Below, piece by piece: positions 18,326 to 26,491 of a stretch of DNA of 64,000 nucleotides. The number at the start of each line of letters is the position of its first letter. Positions within the stretch are counted from its first letter, which is position 1. Both the position numbers and the translations under genes were made by a program. The notes below the pieces were generated by a model. That model was not told where the DNA came from, made no database searches, and saw nothing but the letters and a program-made list of their open reading frames with translations. This stretch comes from CAVOEB01 sp965249645 (GTDB taxonomy: Bacteria > Pseudomonadota > Alphaproteobacteria > UBA828 > JAPUJA01): contig CBDFML010000012.1 in NCBI GenBank assembly GCA_965249645.1, positions 124,001-188,000 of the forward strand, written 5' to 3'.

Positions 18326-18489
18326 TGTGAGCCTCCAATTGGGTTGAGGGTGAAGACGGTCCCGCCCGCTCGGCGCGCGCGCGATGGCGTCCGTGCGGAC
18401 GGCCGGCGGTGGAATCGGTGTGTGAGGGGGGTGATGCGTCGCGGGGCGGCCGCACGTGATGTCAGAGCAGCGTCAGCCGCCGAACGGCC

Positions 18490-18711
18490 TCAGCCGAAGA
18501 GCGCCGGCCAGAACGCGCGGGCGGCGACGGCGAGCATGCCGCCGAGCACGATGTAGAGCAGGCGCGTGTTGCGGTTGTGGAGCGCCTCGATCTTGGTGAG
18601 CTGCGCCTGGAGCTCGCCGTAGCGCCGCTCGCAGGCGATCTCGTGCTCTGCGAGGTGCCGCGCCGCCTCCGAGCGCACCCGCTCGATCTCGATGAGATGG
18701 GTTTCGTTCAC
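18490..18711 (-). CDS. Small coiled-coil membrane protein of the lysis cassette
   Basis: A 73-residue protein with a charged helical N-terminal section (EIERVRSEAARHLAEHEIAC) and one C-terminal transmembrane segment (LLYIVLGGMLAVAARAFWPAL). Small proteins of this design next to holins act as antiholins or accessory lysis factors, but no motif proves this. It is 90 bp downstream of the tail tip gene and 164 bp upstream of the holin. Confidence 0.6.
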   Translation of the reverse strand: MNETHLIEIERVRSEAARHLAEHEIACERRYGELQAQLTKIEALHNRNTRLLYIVLGGMLAVAARAFWPALFG

Positions 18712-18803
18712 TTGTGGGTCTCCGATACTGCAACGCCATGACGACGGGTTCGCCCCGAAGGACGGCCGCCACGGCGGGTGTTCTGCATGGTGTGGTCGGC
18801 GGC

Positions 18804-21152
18804 TCAGACGGCCCGGTCGGCCTCGTGCACGCGGGCGTCCTCGCCGACAGCGGTGATCTCGACCTGCTCGCCGCGCGGCCGCACCGCCATCACGCGGGCG
18901 CGCAGGCCCCAGGCTTCGCCCGGGCCGAAGGCGAAGTGGGTGCGTTCCTCGTCGGCGCCGGTGTAGGGTACGGGGTCCGGGTCCTCGCTCAGCATGACGG
19001 TGCGGTCATCCGCACCCGGCTCGACCGGCCAGGGCCCGCTCAAGCTCCCGTCGCGGCGGCGAAGCGCGAGATAGTGGACCGGCGACGGGGTCTCGTCCGC
19101 AGCGCCGCCCTCGGCCGTCTCGCCGCCCGACTCCCATTCAATCGGCTCGCTCAGGATGAGCGTCCGGCCGTCGGCGGCCGTCACCTCGCCGCCCTGGCCC
19201 CAGCGCGGCAGGTCGTGGGTGATGGCGATGAGATCGCTGTAGGTCGGGATCAGCCCTTCGAGCTCGGTGCGGAAGGTGACGATGCGCCGGCGGTAGCGGT
19301 TGGCGGCGGCCATGTAGAGGCCCTCGCGCATGGCCTGTTCCGGGCCGGTGCAGCCGAACAGATCGACCGTGGCGGGTTTGCCGGCGGCTTCGGTGGCGCT
19401 GTCCGGTAGCGACGCGACGACCTCGTCCGGGGTCCAGGTGCGCTCCGAGAAATAGGTCACCGTTACGGCGTCGGCGGTGTCTTCGCCGGGCATGACGTAC
19501 TGGACGCGGAAACTGCCCCTGACGATGTTGCGCGGCCCGAACAGCGCCACAGGAAGTGTGCGCGGCGCATCGCGGGCGATCCGCAGGACCCCGCCTTGCA
19601 GGAAGGGCAGCGCCCGGCCGCAGCGGGCGATGCGGGTCAGCGCCTCCCATACCGTGAGGCTTTGGTCGAACACGGCATCGAAACGGTCGCCGCGTGACTG
19701 CCAGACGGCATCGAGCGCATGGAGCGCCGCGAGATCGATGCGGGCGTCGTCGAGCCCGGCGCCGTAGCGCGCTCGGGCGGCGTCGGCGAAGGCCGAGGCC
19801 AGCGAGCGCGTGGCCCGAGGCTTGGACCAGCCGGCCTCGGGTTCCCACACCGGCAGCTTGCGGGTGACGATAACGTTGACGAGCCGCGCCGAGCGCTGCG
19901 AGAGATTGTCGGTGGCGCGCATTCTGACGGCGAGCAAGGTGACGCCGCCGAACGCGGGCACGTCCTCGAGGAAGGCCTTGAGCCCGCCCCAGTGGATGAC
20001 GTGGCCGGCGCGGGCATCGCCGCTCTTGTCGTTGGTGCGCCTGACCCTCACCTCGTAGCGCCCGGCATCGAGGGCGTAGCGATAGCTCCTGCGTTGCGGC
20101 GTGTTCTCGGCCGCGGTCACGCTTTCGGAGGCGACCGCGATCCAGCCGCCGATGGCGATGCCGTCATCGTCGATGGCGCGGGCCTCGACCTCCCATTCGA
20201 CGGTGCGGGCGCTGAACCTGCCGCTGGCGGTGGCGTAATAGAGACCGCGCGGCATCACCACGTCGATGCCGATCTCTGTCGCACGGGTGCCGGCCGGGTT
20301 GGCGGTGAAGGGACCTATCCAGCCGTCCTCGCCCTCCTCGCGGTCGTTGACGCCGATCAACTCCTGACCGGCGATCTCGGGCGCTGTCACCACGTCGGTC
20401 TCGAACAGAGTGACGGCGCCGCCGGGTGGCACGAGCTCGGTCTCGATCTCCTCGAACGAGGCGATCGGCGTGTCCTCGATGCGGATCTGCTCGACCTCGT
20501 GCTCGCCCTGGCCGATGCAGTGCAGCTGATGCAGGTATTGCTGGTTGCCGTCGTACTCGGCCCAGGGCGTGGCGGCGAGGTCGGGGTAGACCCGATGGCG
20601 GCCGTAGATCACCGGAATGGGCTGGGTGAGGCGCGCCTGGTTGCCCTGGGCCTGCAGGGAATAGGTCGGGCTCGGCGCCGGCGCGCTGCCGAAGTTGGCG
20701 GTGATGGCGGAGGGCTTGGGCGGTGGGATCAAGACGTTGACGAGGGTGGCGCCGACAAGGGCTATCCCCGCCTGGGCCAGCCCGAGGGCGACGGTCGAGG
20801 AGACGCCGAAGGCGCTGACGAGGGAGGGCGCAAGCATGGGTGCGAAATAGATGGCGGCGACCATGACGGCGAGCATGAGGACGGTCCGCAGCGGGTTTTT
20901 GCCGCCCCCGCCTCCGCCGCCTTGGGGCAGCGGAATGAACGCCACCACGTCGCCCTCGCTGACGAAGGTGTCGTCCCAGCAGCCGCGCAGCACCGGTGAG
21001 GCGTTGTGCAAACAGATCGTCGGGCACTCAAACTCGCTGATGCCCTGCTCGCCGAGCCATTCACGGATCGAGACCGGCTCGGCGACGGCGAACACGTCGC
21101 GGTCCCGCTCCGGGCGGAACGGGTTGTGCAGCATGACGACGGTGCCGGGCAT
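18804..21152 (-). CDS. Phage tail tip / host specificity protein (J-like)
   Basis: A 782-residue tail-tip protein. The start ATG at 21152 shares its A with the stop of the NlpC/P60 gene (TAATG), which fixes the start. The first about 120 residues resemble lambda gpI: a ubiquitin-like part (FRPERDRDVFAVAEPVSIRE), a run of eight glycines, then hydrophobic segments (VLMLAVMVAAIYFAPML, VALGLAQAGIALVGATLVNV). From about residue 130 it is the J/TipJ core (LTQPIPVIYGRHRV, a host-specificity hallmark; LHQLHCIGQGE; SQRSARLVNVIVTRKLP). This protein would contact the receptor and form the central fibre hub. No frameshift is visible. Confidence 0.85.
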   Translation of the reverse strand: MPGTVVMLHNPFRPERDRDVFAVAEPVSIREWLGEQGISEFECPTICLHNASPVLRGCWDDTFVSEGDVVAFIPLPQGGGGGGGKNPLRTVLMLAVMVAAIYFAPMLAPSLVSAFGVSSTVALGLAQAGIALVGATLVNVLIPPPKPSAITANFGSAPAPSPTYSLQAQGNQARLTQPIPVIYGRHRVYPDLAATPWAEYDGNQQYLHQLHCIGQGEHEVEQIRIEDTPIASFEEIETELVPPGGAVTLFETDVVTAPEIAGQELIGVNDREEGEDGWIGPFTANPAGTRATEIGIDVVMPRGLYYATASGRFSARTVEWEVEARAIDDDGIAIGGWIAVASESVTAAENTPQRRSYRYALDAGRYEVRVRRTNDKSGDARAGHVIHWGGLKAFLEDVPAFGGVTLLAVRMRATDNLSQRSARLVNVIVTRKLPVWEPEAGWSKPRATRSLASAFADAARARYGAGLDDARIDLAALHALDAVWQSRGDRFDAVFDQSLTVWEALTRIARCGRALPFLQGGVLRIARDAPRTLPVALFGPRNIVRGSFRVQYVMPGEDTADAVTVTYFSERTWTPDEVVASLPDSATEAAGKPATVDLFGCTGPEQAMREGLYMAAANRYRRRIVTFRTELEGLIPTYSDLIAITHDLPRWGQGGEVTAADGRTLILSEPIEWESGGETAEGGAADETPSPVHYLALRRRDGSLSGPWPVEPGADDRTVMLSEDPDPVPYTGADEERTHFAFGPGEAWGLRARVMAVRPRGEQVEITAVGEDARVHEADRAV

Positions 21153-21568
21153 TAAGCATCTCCGGTGAAGCGGTAGAACCCCTCGATGCGCCAACCGTGG
21201 GCCGTAAGATCGGCCAGGTTCTGGAACACGACGCCGATATCGCGGGCGGCGTGGAGCACGCCGCCGCCGTCGACGGCGAGCCAGATCCCCACATGCACCG
21301 GATGGCGGGACTGGCGCATCAGCACACCGTCGCCCTCCCGCGGTTGCTCGCCAGCGCGCTCGACCCGCCGCCAGCGTTGCCGCTCCGGGTGATCGCGGAA
21401 GCCTGTGAGCACGGCGCGGAGGTTTGCGGCATCGATCGGGATCTCCGGCGCCTCGATGCCGAAACGCTCGCGCCAGCACCAGCGCGCGAGGCCCCAGCAG
21501 TCGAATACGTCGGGTCCGCGCCCGCCCGCGACCCACGGACGGCCGATCAGGTCTTCGGCCCAGTGCAT
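21152..21568 (-). CDS. Phage NlpC/P60-family tail-associated peptidase
   Basis: A 138-residue cysteine peptidase of the phage cell-wall peptidase family (gpK-like). The catalytic Cys is in the N-terminal FDCWGLARW motif (about residue 24) and the His in HPVHVGIWL (about 89). It is thought to open peptidoglycan locally during DNA injection. It is coupled to the downstream tail tip gene by a TAATG overlap and follows the DUF1833 gene directly. Confidence 0.85.
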   Translation of the reverse strand: MHWAEDLIGRPWVAGGRGPDVFDCWGLARWCWRERFGIEAPEIPIDAANLRAVLTGFRDHPERQRWRRVERAGEQPREGDGVLMRQSRHPVHVGIWLAVDGGGVLHAARDIGVVFQNLADLTAHGWRIEGFYRFTGDA

Positions 21569-22111
21569 CTAACGGGTCAGCCCCGGAAAGCGCTTGGCGG
21601 TGTAGAGCTCGGCGGGGAAGGCCTTGTTGCCGATATCGAGCATCCGCGCCCGGCCGGTGGCGCGGAACACGTCGACCTCGACTTCCGTGAGCGTCAGGGT
21701 GATCGGCGGGTCCATCTGCGGGCCTTCGAGGTCGGTCGAGAGATAGGGCCGGTAGGTCACCTCGATGATGTTGCGCGAGGTCGCGGCGGCGTCGAGATGG
21801 CGGACGATCTCGCGGCTCACATTGTCGAGCGTCACGGCGATCTCGGGCACAGGCGCGGTATCGACCGACGGCAGTTCGAGTTCGAAGGCCAGTGCCACAA
21901 AGCGCACCATCTCAGCCGCATCGAGCGGGGCTTCGGCCTCGAGGCGGGCGGTCAGGTCGACGTGATCGCGCACCACCCGGACGGCGGATGCGTTGCCGTC
22001 GTCGTCGGCGAAGGCCGGATGGCGCAGCTCGAGGGTGTGCAGGATGACGGTGTCGGAGGGTGCCGAGGCGTAGGCCTCGCGGATCGCCTGGTCGAGCGCC
22101 GGATCGGGCAT
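21569..22111 (-). CDS. DUF1833 phage tail protein
   Basis: A 180-residue protein starting MPDPALDQAIREAY (ATG at 22111, two bases after the upstream gene's stop). It contains the DUF1833 arrangement: ILHTLELRHPAF, VRVVRDHVDLTARLEA, and a C-terminal ITLTLTEVEVDVFRATGRA beta-rich segment. Members are minor tail proteins located between tape-measure and NlpC genes in siphophages, as here. Gene-transfer agents of Rhodobacter carry DUF2163 at this position, so this module is closer to a lambdoid-style siphophage. Confidence 0.75.
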   Translation of the reverse strand: MPDPALDQAIREAYASAPSDTVILHTLELRHPAFADDDGNASAVRVVRDHVDLTARLEAEAPLDAAEMVRFVALAFELELPSVDTAPVPEIAVTLDNVSREIVRHLDAAATSRNIIEVTYRPYLSTDLEGPQMDPPITLTLTEVEVDVFRATGRARMLDIGNKAFPAELYTAKRFPGLTR

Positions 22112-22112
22112 C

Positions 22113-22503
22113 TCAACGCCCGCCGACGCCGCGCGGGGGCATCTCGGACACCGCGTCTTCAGGCGCCTCTGACGCACCGGGCTCCAGGCCCGGCTCGGAT
22201 TCCGGCTTATCGGACATCGGCATCGCCTCCGGCAGCAGGTCGGGCTTGGGATAGGCGCGCTTGACCGCGAGCCATGTGCCGATGAGCGCGTCCATGTCCT
22301 TCGGCAGCCCGGTGCCGGCGAGGCGCAGCTGGTTCAGCGCTTTAAGGATGGCGTCGAGCTGATCGGTGACCGGCATCTCGCGGGCGTAGCGCTCGGCGCG
22401 GCGCGTGCGCACCTCGATACGGTCGACGGCGTGAGTGCCGAGCCGAGCGGCGAGATCGGTCTCGGCTGCCAGATCGTGGTCCCTGAGATCGATGCCTGGG
22501 TCC
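22113..22503 (-). pseudogene. Phage tail-region gene, 5'-truncated by IS6-family insertion
   Basis: The frame is open without stops from the insertion-sequence boundary at 22503 to TGA at 22113-22115. It contains IDLRDHDLAAETDLAARLG, then VTDQLDAILKALNQLRLAG and GLPKDMDALIGTWLAVKRAY. A GTG at 22412 could initiate a 99-residue remnant. The native start lay upstream and is lost. The family is not recognised. Its position before DUF1833 suggests a minor tail or assembly protein. Confidence 0.65.
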
Positions 22504-23309
22504 GGTGCTGTCAGTCTAATGCGAAACAGTCTCCAAATTTGCGTTTCATGCGAACTTCATGCCGCGAGTTCCCGCCACTCGGCCAGCGCAGCCGAGCGGT
22601 TTTGCTTGAAGTCGTCGCGGCAGGTGAGGTGACGGTCGAGGTTGAAGTGATTGTGGAGTGACGCGTGAACGGCGGCGAACTTTTGCAGGGTCTTGATGTC
22701 CCTGAATTTCACCATCGCTCCTTCCCGTCGTCGAAACGGCTGGTGTGAGTTTTCGGCTCGGTTGTTGAGCCAGCGCCCACATTCCTGGTCGGCGGCGTTA
22801 CCGATCATATTCATCGCCGCTCGATACGACCGAAGCCGATCTGTGACGATCACCTGAGGCCGGCCGTATCTTTTCATCGCGCGCTTTAGAAACTTGAGCG
22901 CGGCCTGGCGATCCCGGCGTTTCGTAGCAAAAACCTCGAGTACCTCTCCCTCGTGATCGACGGCGCGCCAGAGATAATGCGTCTCCCCATTGATCCGCAC
23001 GAACACCTCGTCCAGATGCCAGCGCCAGCGGGAATACGAGGCATCATGAAGGCGCCGCTTCCTGATCTCTGCGGCGAACATCGGACCGAACCGGTTCCAC
23101 CACATCCGTACGGTTTCATGGCAGATGTCGATACCGCGCTCGAACAGCAGATCTTCGACCTGTCTCAGTGACAACGGGTAGCGAACGTACATCATCACCG
23201 TGAGGCGAATCACCTCGGGCGAACTATTGAAATAGCGGAAGGGATTTTTCATCCGTCAACGCTACGGCGTGCTGCCGCCAGCCTCAACTGAATTTGCTCT
23301 GACAGAGCC
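22504..23309 (-). mobile_element. IS6-family insertion sequence
   Basis: About 806 bp carrying one transposase gene. The ends form an imperfect inverted repeat: GGTGCTGTCAG at 22504 and GGCTCTGTCAG read inward from 23309 (9 of 11 matching). No 8-bp target duplication is seen: CTGGGTCC on the left, CTTGATAG on the right. Both flanking genes are cut at its edges. Confidence 0.85.
22557..23252 (-). CDS. IS6-family DDE transposase
   Basis: A 231-residue transposase. Visible features are the N-terminal helix-turn-helix region (LSLRQVEDLLFERGIDICHE), the first catalytic Asp in WRWHLDEVFVRING (about 80), the second in VIVTDRLRSY (about 140) and the Glu in NRAENSHQPFRRRE (about 175). The DDE spacing and length are normal and the frame is intact, so the element may still be active. 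IS6 elements move by replicative transposition and often leave deletions or cointegrate junctions. Confidence 0.95.
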   Translation of the reverse strand: MKNPFRYFNSSPEVIRLTVMMYVRYPLSLRQVEDLLFERGIDICHETVRMWWNRFGPMFAAEIRKRRLHDASYSRWRWHLDEVFVRINGETHYLWRAVDHEGEVLEVFATKRRDRQAALKFLKRAMKRYGRPQVIVTDRLRSYRAAMNMIGNAADQECGRWLNNRAENSHQPFRRREGAMVKFRDIKTLQKFAAVHASLHNHFNLDRHLTCRDDFKQNRSAALAEWRELAA

Positions 23310-24429
23310 CTTGATAGATATTCTCCCAGTAGGTCGAGTTGTAGCGCAACACGCTGTTCGCGCCCTTTTTCAACTGACCGCCGATCGCCGTTTTCCAGCG
23401 CTCCGTAACGCCGTATTCGATTTCGTAGCGCTGCTCTTGTGCGCCGTCTTTCGAATCTTCGTCGTCAAAACCCACGTTGCCCCGGGCCTCGAGGGCAATC
23501 TCGCCTTCTTCGACGATGGGCGAATAGACCTTCAGGTCCGAGGCGTGGGCAGGAGAGCCGAACAGGCCCAGGCTCGCGCCGGTGGCAATGAGCACCGCGG
23601 CGGCGATCGTGGCAGTCTTTTTTGACGGGGGGATCGCAAAGAATTTCATCAGTCCTCCGATGATAACGATGGTGGCGCTGTAGAAGGCGATCTGGATGCC
23701 CATCGGCTGGGCGTGATAGCCGATGAGGATGTGCAGGACCTGGCCCACGAAGCCGCGCTCCGAGAGCAGGTGCGACGAATCCCAGACCCGGTAGCCCCAG
23801 GCGGACAACAGCCCGGCCTGCTCCAGGTTGCCGACCGCCTGGGCCGCCATGCCGGCGGCCAGCAGCAGGATCAGCCAGCTCGTCACGGAAAACAGGTAGC
23901 GCGTCGGAATGCGCAGCAGGCCGAGATAAAGCGCGGCGCCCAGGGCCGCGCCGGCAGCGAGGCCGAGCGCGCCGCCGGTCAGCATCTGGCCGGCGCCCGA
24001 GCCACCTGCGGCGGCGATGCCGTGAAGGAAAAGGACAATTTCGGAGCCTTCGCGCAGCACCGCGACGCCGACCACAAAGGCCAGGGCAATGAGCGGCCGG
24101 CTGCCCTCCGAGACAGCGCTGCCCACCGCGTTCATCTCGGAGATCAGTTGGCGGGCGTGGCGGCTCATCCAGACGTTGTGCCAGCCCAGCATGAGCACCG
24201 CGAGGAACAGCACGATCGCGTTAAACACCTCCTGGCCCAGTCCCTGCAGTGCGCCGGCGATGGCTTGCGCAAAGACCGCGACGAGCACGGCGCCGGCGAG
24301 CCCGCTGGCGATGCCGCCCGCGATCCACCAGCCGCGTTTCGTCACCCCGCGGGTGGCCGCAAGCACGATGCTGACGATCAGCGCGGCTTCGAGCACCTCG
24401 CGAAAGACTATGATGAGGGTGGGGATCAT
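23284..24429 (-). CDS. FTR1-family iron permease fused to a periplasmic/barrel-like tail, 3'-truncated by IS6
   Basis: The first about 275 residues are a seven-helix FTR1/EfeU-type iron permease with both iron-binding REXXE motifs: REVLE (about 10-14) and REGSE (about 126-130). Unusually, another hydrophobic segment ending AHA (about residue 300) is followed by a polar stretch (SDLKVYSPIVEEGE ... EARGNVGFDDED ... YEIEYGVTERWKTAIGG) resembling the start of an outer-membrane beta-barrel or DUF-type exported protein. The last 8 residues are encoded by the IS6 end, so the native C terminus is lost. It follows a cupredoxin gene, as in FtrABC iron uptake loci. The permease part may still work. Confidence 0.85.
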   Translation of the reverse strand: MIPTLIIVFREVLEAALIVSIVLAATRGVTKRGWWIAGGIASGLAGAVLVAVFAQAIAGALQGLGQEVFNAIVLFLAVLMLGWHNVWMSRHARQLISEMNAVGSAVSEGSRPLIALAFVVGVAVLREGSEIVLFLHGIAAAGGSGAGQMLTGGALGLAAGAALGAALYLGLLRIPTRYLFSVTSWLILLLAAGMAAQAVGNLEQAGLLSAWGYRVWDSSHLLSERGFVGQVLHILIGYHAQPMGIQIAFYSATIVIIGGLMKFFAIPPSKKTATIAAAVLIATGASLGLFGSPAHASDLKVYSPIVEEGEIALEARGNVGFDDEDSKDGAQEQRYEIEYGVTERWKTAIGGQLKKGANSVLRYNSTYWENIYQGLCQSKFS

Positions 24430-24465
24430 GATGGCTCCGGGTCGGGCGAGGGAGGCGTGGCGGCG

Positions 24466-24834
24466 CTAGTCGGCGACGATCCAGCCGAGCGCCGTGTCCA
24501 TGTTGAACTCGCCGAAATACTCGTAGCGACCCGGATCGAGCGGGCCGATGAAGACGCTGATCGTGGCGTTGCCCGAAACGATCTTTTCGCGGTTGAGGTC
24601 GTAGCTTTCAAATTCCTCAGGCGTCGGGTCCTCATTGACGATGAACAGCTTGACCTTGGTATCTGCGGGCACATGCAGCTCGACCGGATCGAAGACGTGG
24701 TCCTTGATACGGATTGTGAATTCCTCTGCGGCCTGAGCGGCACTCGCGCTCAAAAGGCCGATCAGGGCGGCCAGAGCCAGAGCGGCACCAAGGCGGCTCG
24801 GGGTGATGTTTCTCAGGGCTCGGCGGTGGGGCAT
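24466..24834 (-). CDS. Periplasmic cupredoxin-like protein of an FTR1 iron uptake system
   Basis: A 122-residue protein with a Sec signal (LALAALIGLLSASAAQA) and a single cupredoxin-fold domain (FTIRIKDHVFDPVELHVP, VKLFIVNEDPTPEEFES, GRYEYFGEFNMDTALGWIV). The usual Cys/His copper ligands are not obvious, as in FtrB/EfeO-type domains thought to present or oxidise ferrous iron for the permease. It lies 36 bp upstream of the FTR1 gene on the same strand, and Fur-box-like sequence precedes it. Confidence 0.8.
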   Translation of the reverse strand: MPHRRALRNITPSRLGAALALAALIGLLSASAAQAAEEFTIRIKDHVFDPVELHVPADTKVKLFIVNEDPTPEEFESYDLNREKIVSGNATISVFIGPLDPGRYEYFGEFNMDTALGWIVAD

Positions 24835-24888
24835 GTCGGGTCTCCGCTTTGAAGGTCAAGCGCATCAATCGGCGTGGTGCTTGATTGG

Positions 24889-24953
24889 AATTATTATGAG
24901 AATGAATTGCGTTTGCATTTACGATTCGGTGCTATTGAAAATCATTCGCAACG
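24889..24953 (-). promoter_or_regulatory. Probable Fur-binding region upstream of iron uptake genes
   Basis: Within an AT-rich stretch upstream of the cupredoxin start (24834), TTGAAAATCATTCGCAACG at 24935-24953 matches the alphaproteobacterial/gamma Fur box pattern (TGAAAATCATTCGCA). A second related sequence, TTATTATGAGAATGAATTGC, lies at 24891-24910. The position and partner genes support iron-dependent repression by Fur; binding itself is inferred. Confidence 0.6.
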
Positions 24954-25079
24954 ATTAAGTCAAGCGTTTATTGCTCCTGCGGTGGTTTTTCGCACCGGTC
25001 GGAAATCAGCGAATCACGATGGAGAGATACTGGGAACGGAACGCCGGGTTCGCTCGGCTGGATCAGGAGACGAGACCCT

Positions 25080-25142
25080 GTGCCGACTAACGGCGACGGC
25101 TTCAGGGTCGGATGGTACGGCGAGCGCGCCTTGCCGTTTCGC
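25080..25142 (+). pseudogene. Possible class II glutamine amidotransferase relic
   Basis: The plus frame reads PTNGDGFRVGWYGERAL, which resembles the conserved TNGDGFGxGWYGE block of YafJ/EgtC-type glutamine amidotransferases. Neither the N-terminal catalytic Cys nor downstream motifs are present. The rest of 24960-25404 shows no supportable gene. Chance resemblance cannot be excluded. Confidence 0.3.
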
Positions 25143-25404
25143 ATGACCGCGGCGCTGGGCGACGGCGAGCGGCGGCTCGCGGTGCGCCCTTCGAGCGGCG
25201 GGCGCTCGCCCCGTCTCTGGCAGGGCGACAGGGCCGCGCTGGCGTGCATGGCGAGCAAGGAAGGATCCGTCGTCACGTCTGACGACGATGCGTTGATGGC
25301 GATGTCTGGTCTCACCGCGCGGGAATGGTATCGAAGCTTTAAGACTCAGGGGTTGGTGAGGATGAGAGAACCGAGCGGCGTCGCATGTCTGCCGATCCGT
25401 TCGG

Positions 25405-25749
25405 TCAAGCGCTCGATGCCTTCTGTTGAGCTAGAAGACGCTCGATACGCGTGCCGGTCACGACGGCATCCTCCAGATCGGCGTTTGTAAATACCGCCCC
25501 GGTCAACTCGGAGCTCGTCAGGTCCGTGCCGGTCAGTCTGGCGCCCGTAAGATCCGCCGCCGTGAAGCGGGCTCTCGTGAGGTTGATTCCGTTCAGCTTG
25601 CTGCGAGAGATGTTTGCACCCGCAAGTTTAGCGAATTCGAGATTGACCCCCTCAAGCTGGGTGTTCATCAGCTTGGCATTGGTGAAATCCGCGCATTTTC
25701 CTTCACCCGGACGCCGGAGCCAGCGCTGGTGGTTGACGACGATCTCCAA
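25405..25749 (-). CDS. Pentapeptide-repeat protein
   Basis: About 114 residues. The N terminus IVVNHQRWLRRPGEGKCADF is the usual lead-in (HxxWL-GxxGxxA-F) of short pentapeptide proteins. It is followed by about 13 A(N/D)LxX-type repeats (TNAKLMNTQLEGVNLEFAKL, LTRARFTAADLTGARLTG), predicting a right-handed quadrilateral beta-helix. No ATG fits; a TTG at 25749 is the likely start, with an open frame upstream for about 12 codons. The function is unknown; some relatives mimic DNA and protect gyrase, but nothing here shows that. Confidence 0.75.
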   Translation of the reverse strand: MEIVVNHQRWLRRPGEGKCADFTNAKLMNTQLEGVNLEFAKLAGANISRSKLNGINLTRARFTAADLTGARLTGTDLTSSELTGAVFTNADLEDAVVTGTRIERLLAQQKASSA

Positions 25750-26443
25750 AATTTGGTCACGGGACAGGGGTATAATGGGGCTCGTCGCTCACGCCTGGCG
25801 GAAATTCGACCACGAAGAACCCTGCCACCGATTCTTCGATCGGATTGAACCGCCGGCCGGGGTAGAAAAAATCTGTGCGAATACTATGTAAATCCTTAGA
25901 ATCGTTCCTCTTTATCGCCCGGATAAGGTTAATTTTTCGCTAGTGTTTAAAGCACCGGTCTTGACATCGCGGTTCGAATTCTTGGACGAATTTAGGTCAC
26001 TGGAATTCTGGACACTTTCTCTTTGCCAAAGTTGTCACAAGAATTTGACGGAGAAATGTTGGAGCAAGTCGCAGCTCGGAGATATTCGTGTCCGGGCATC
26101 GAGGCCGGATAAAAAATACGGCGGAGGTGGCTTTCCGATCTTCAAGCCGCCCCCGCCGTTAGCGCGGAGAGTAGTTGCGATGCCTCACACTATGCTCTCG
26201 TGGGTAACCTCCAATGCCGTTGTGTCTGTGTCGCTGCCCCGAGGGGCGGTTTGTGTTTCGTTGCTCGTCAATCGAGCATGGGGATAGTATGTATATAACG
26301 AATAATTATTTCAACAAAATAATTCATATTTAGAATTATTTTTTCGGGCTTATTCGACAAGGACAAAATTTACTACGCACGGACAGGCGGAGGAATAACC
26401 CACCTTCGCCGTCCGAATTGCGTGCCTCTCGTCGAGAATTAGC
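25750..26443. other. Region without a supportable gene
   Basis: About 690 bp, noticeably AT-richer than its surroundings, especially at 26280-26345. A frame at 25943-26287 is open but has no recognisable composition or motif. The only structured element seen is the hairpin at 26113-26158. Confidence 0.5.
26113..26158 (-). terminator. Strong hairpin with T-tract, minus-strand terminator
   Basis: Read on the minus strand, a 15-bp stem (CGGCGGGGGCGGCTT against its near complement, with one wobble and one mismatch) and a 10-nt loop are followed by TATTTTTT. This is a good rho-independent terminator placed downstream of the minus-strand Cys-rich protein gene. Confidence 0.65.
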
Positions 26444-26491
26444 TTAGTAGTATTGGCACCCATCGGCGACGCAATAGCTCCCGCCGGGGCA

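Noticed and set aside
19719..20999. 426-codon plus-strand frame over the tail tip gene
   Set aside because: Antisense shadow; the minus strand has the J-family motifs and coupled start.
17413..22503. Assignment as a Rhodobacter-type gene transfer agent cluster
   Set aside because: The holin matches, but DUF2163 and other GTA tail genes are absent and DUF1833 is present, so a siphophage remnant fits better.
25943..26287. Open frame of 114 codons in an AT-rich gap
   Set aside because: No family, no ribosome site, odd composition, and it spans the terminator hairpin.
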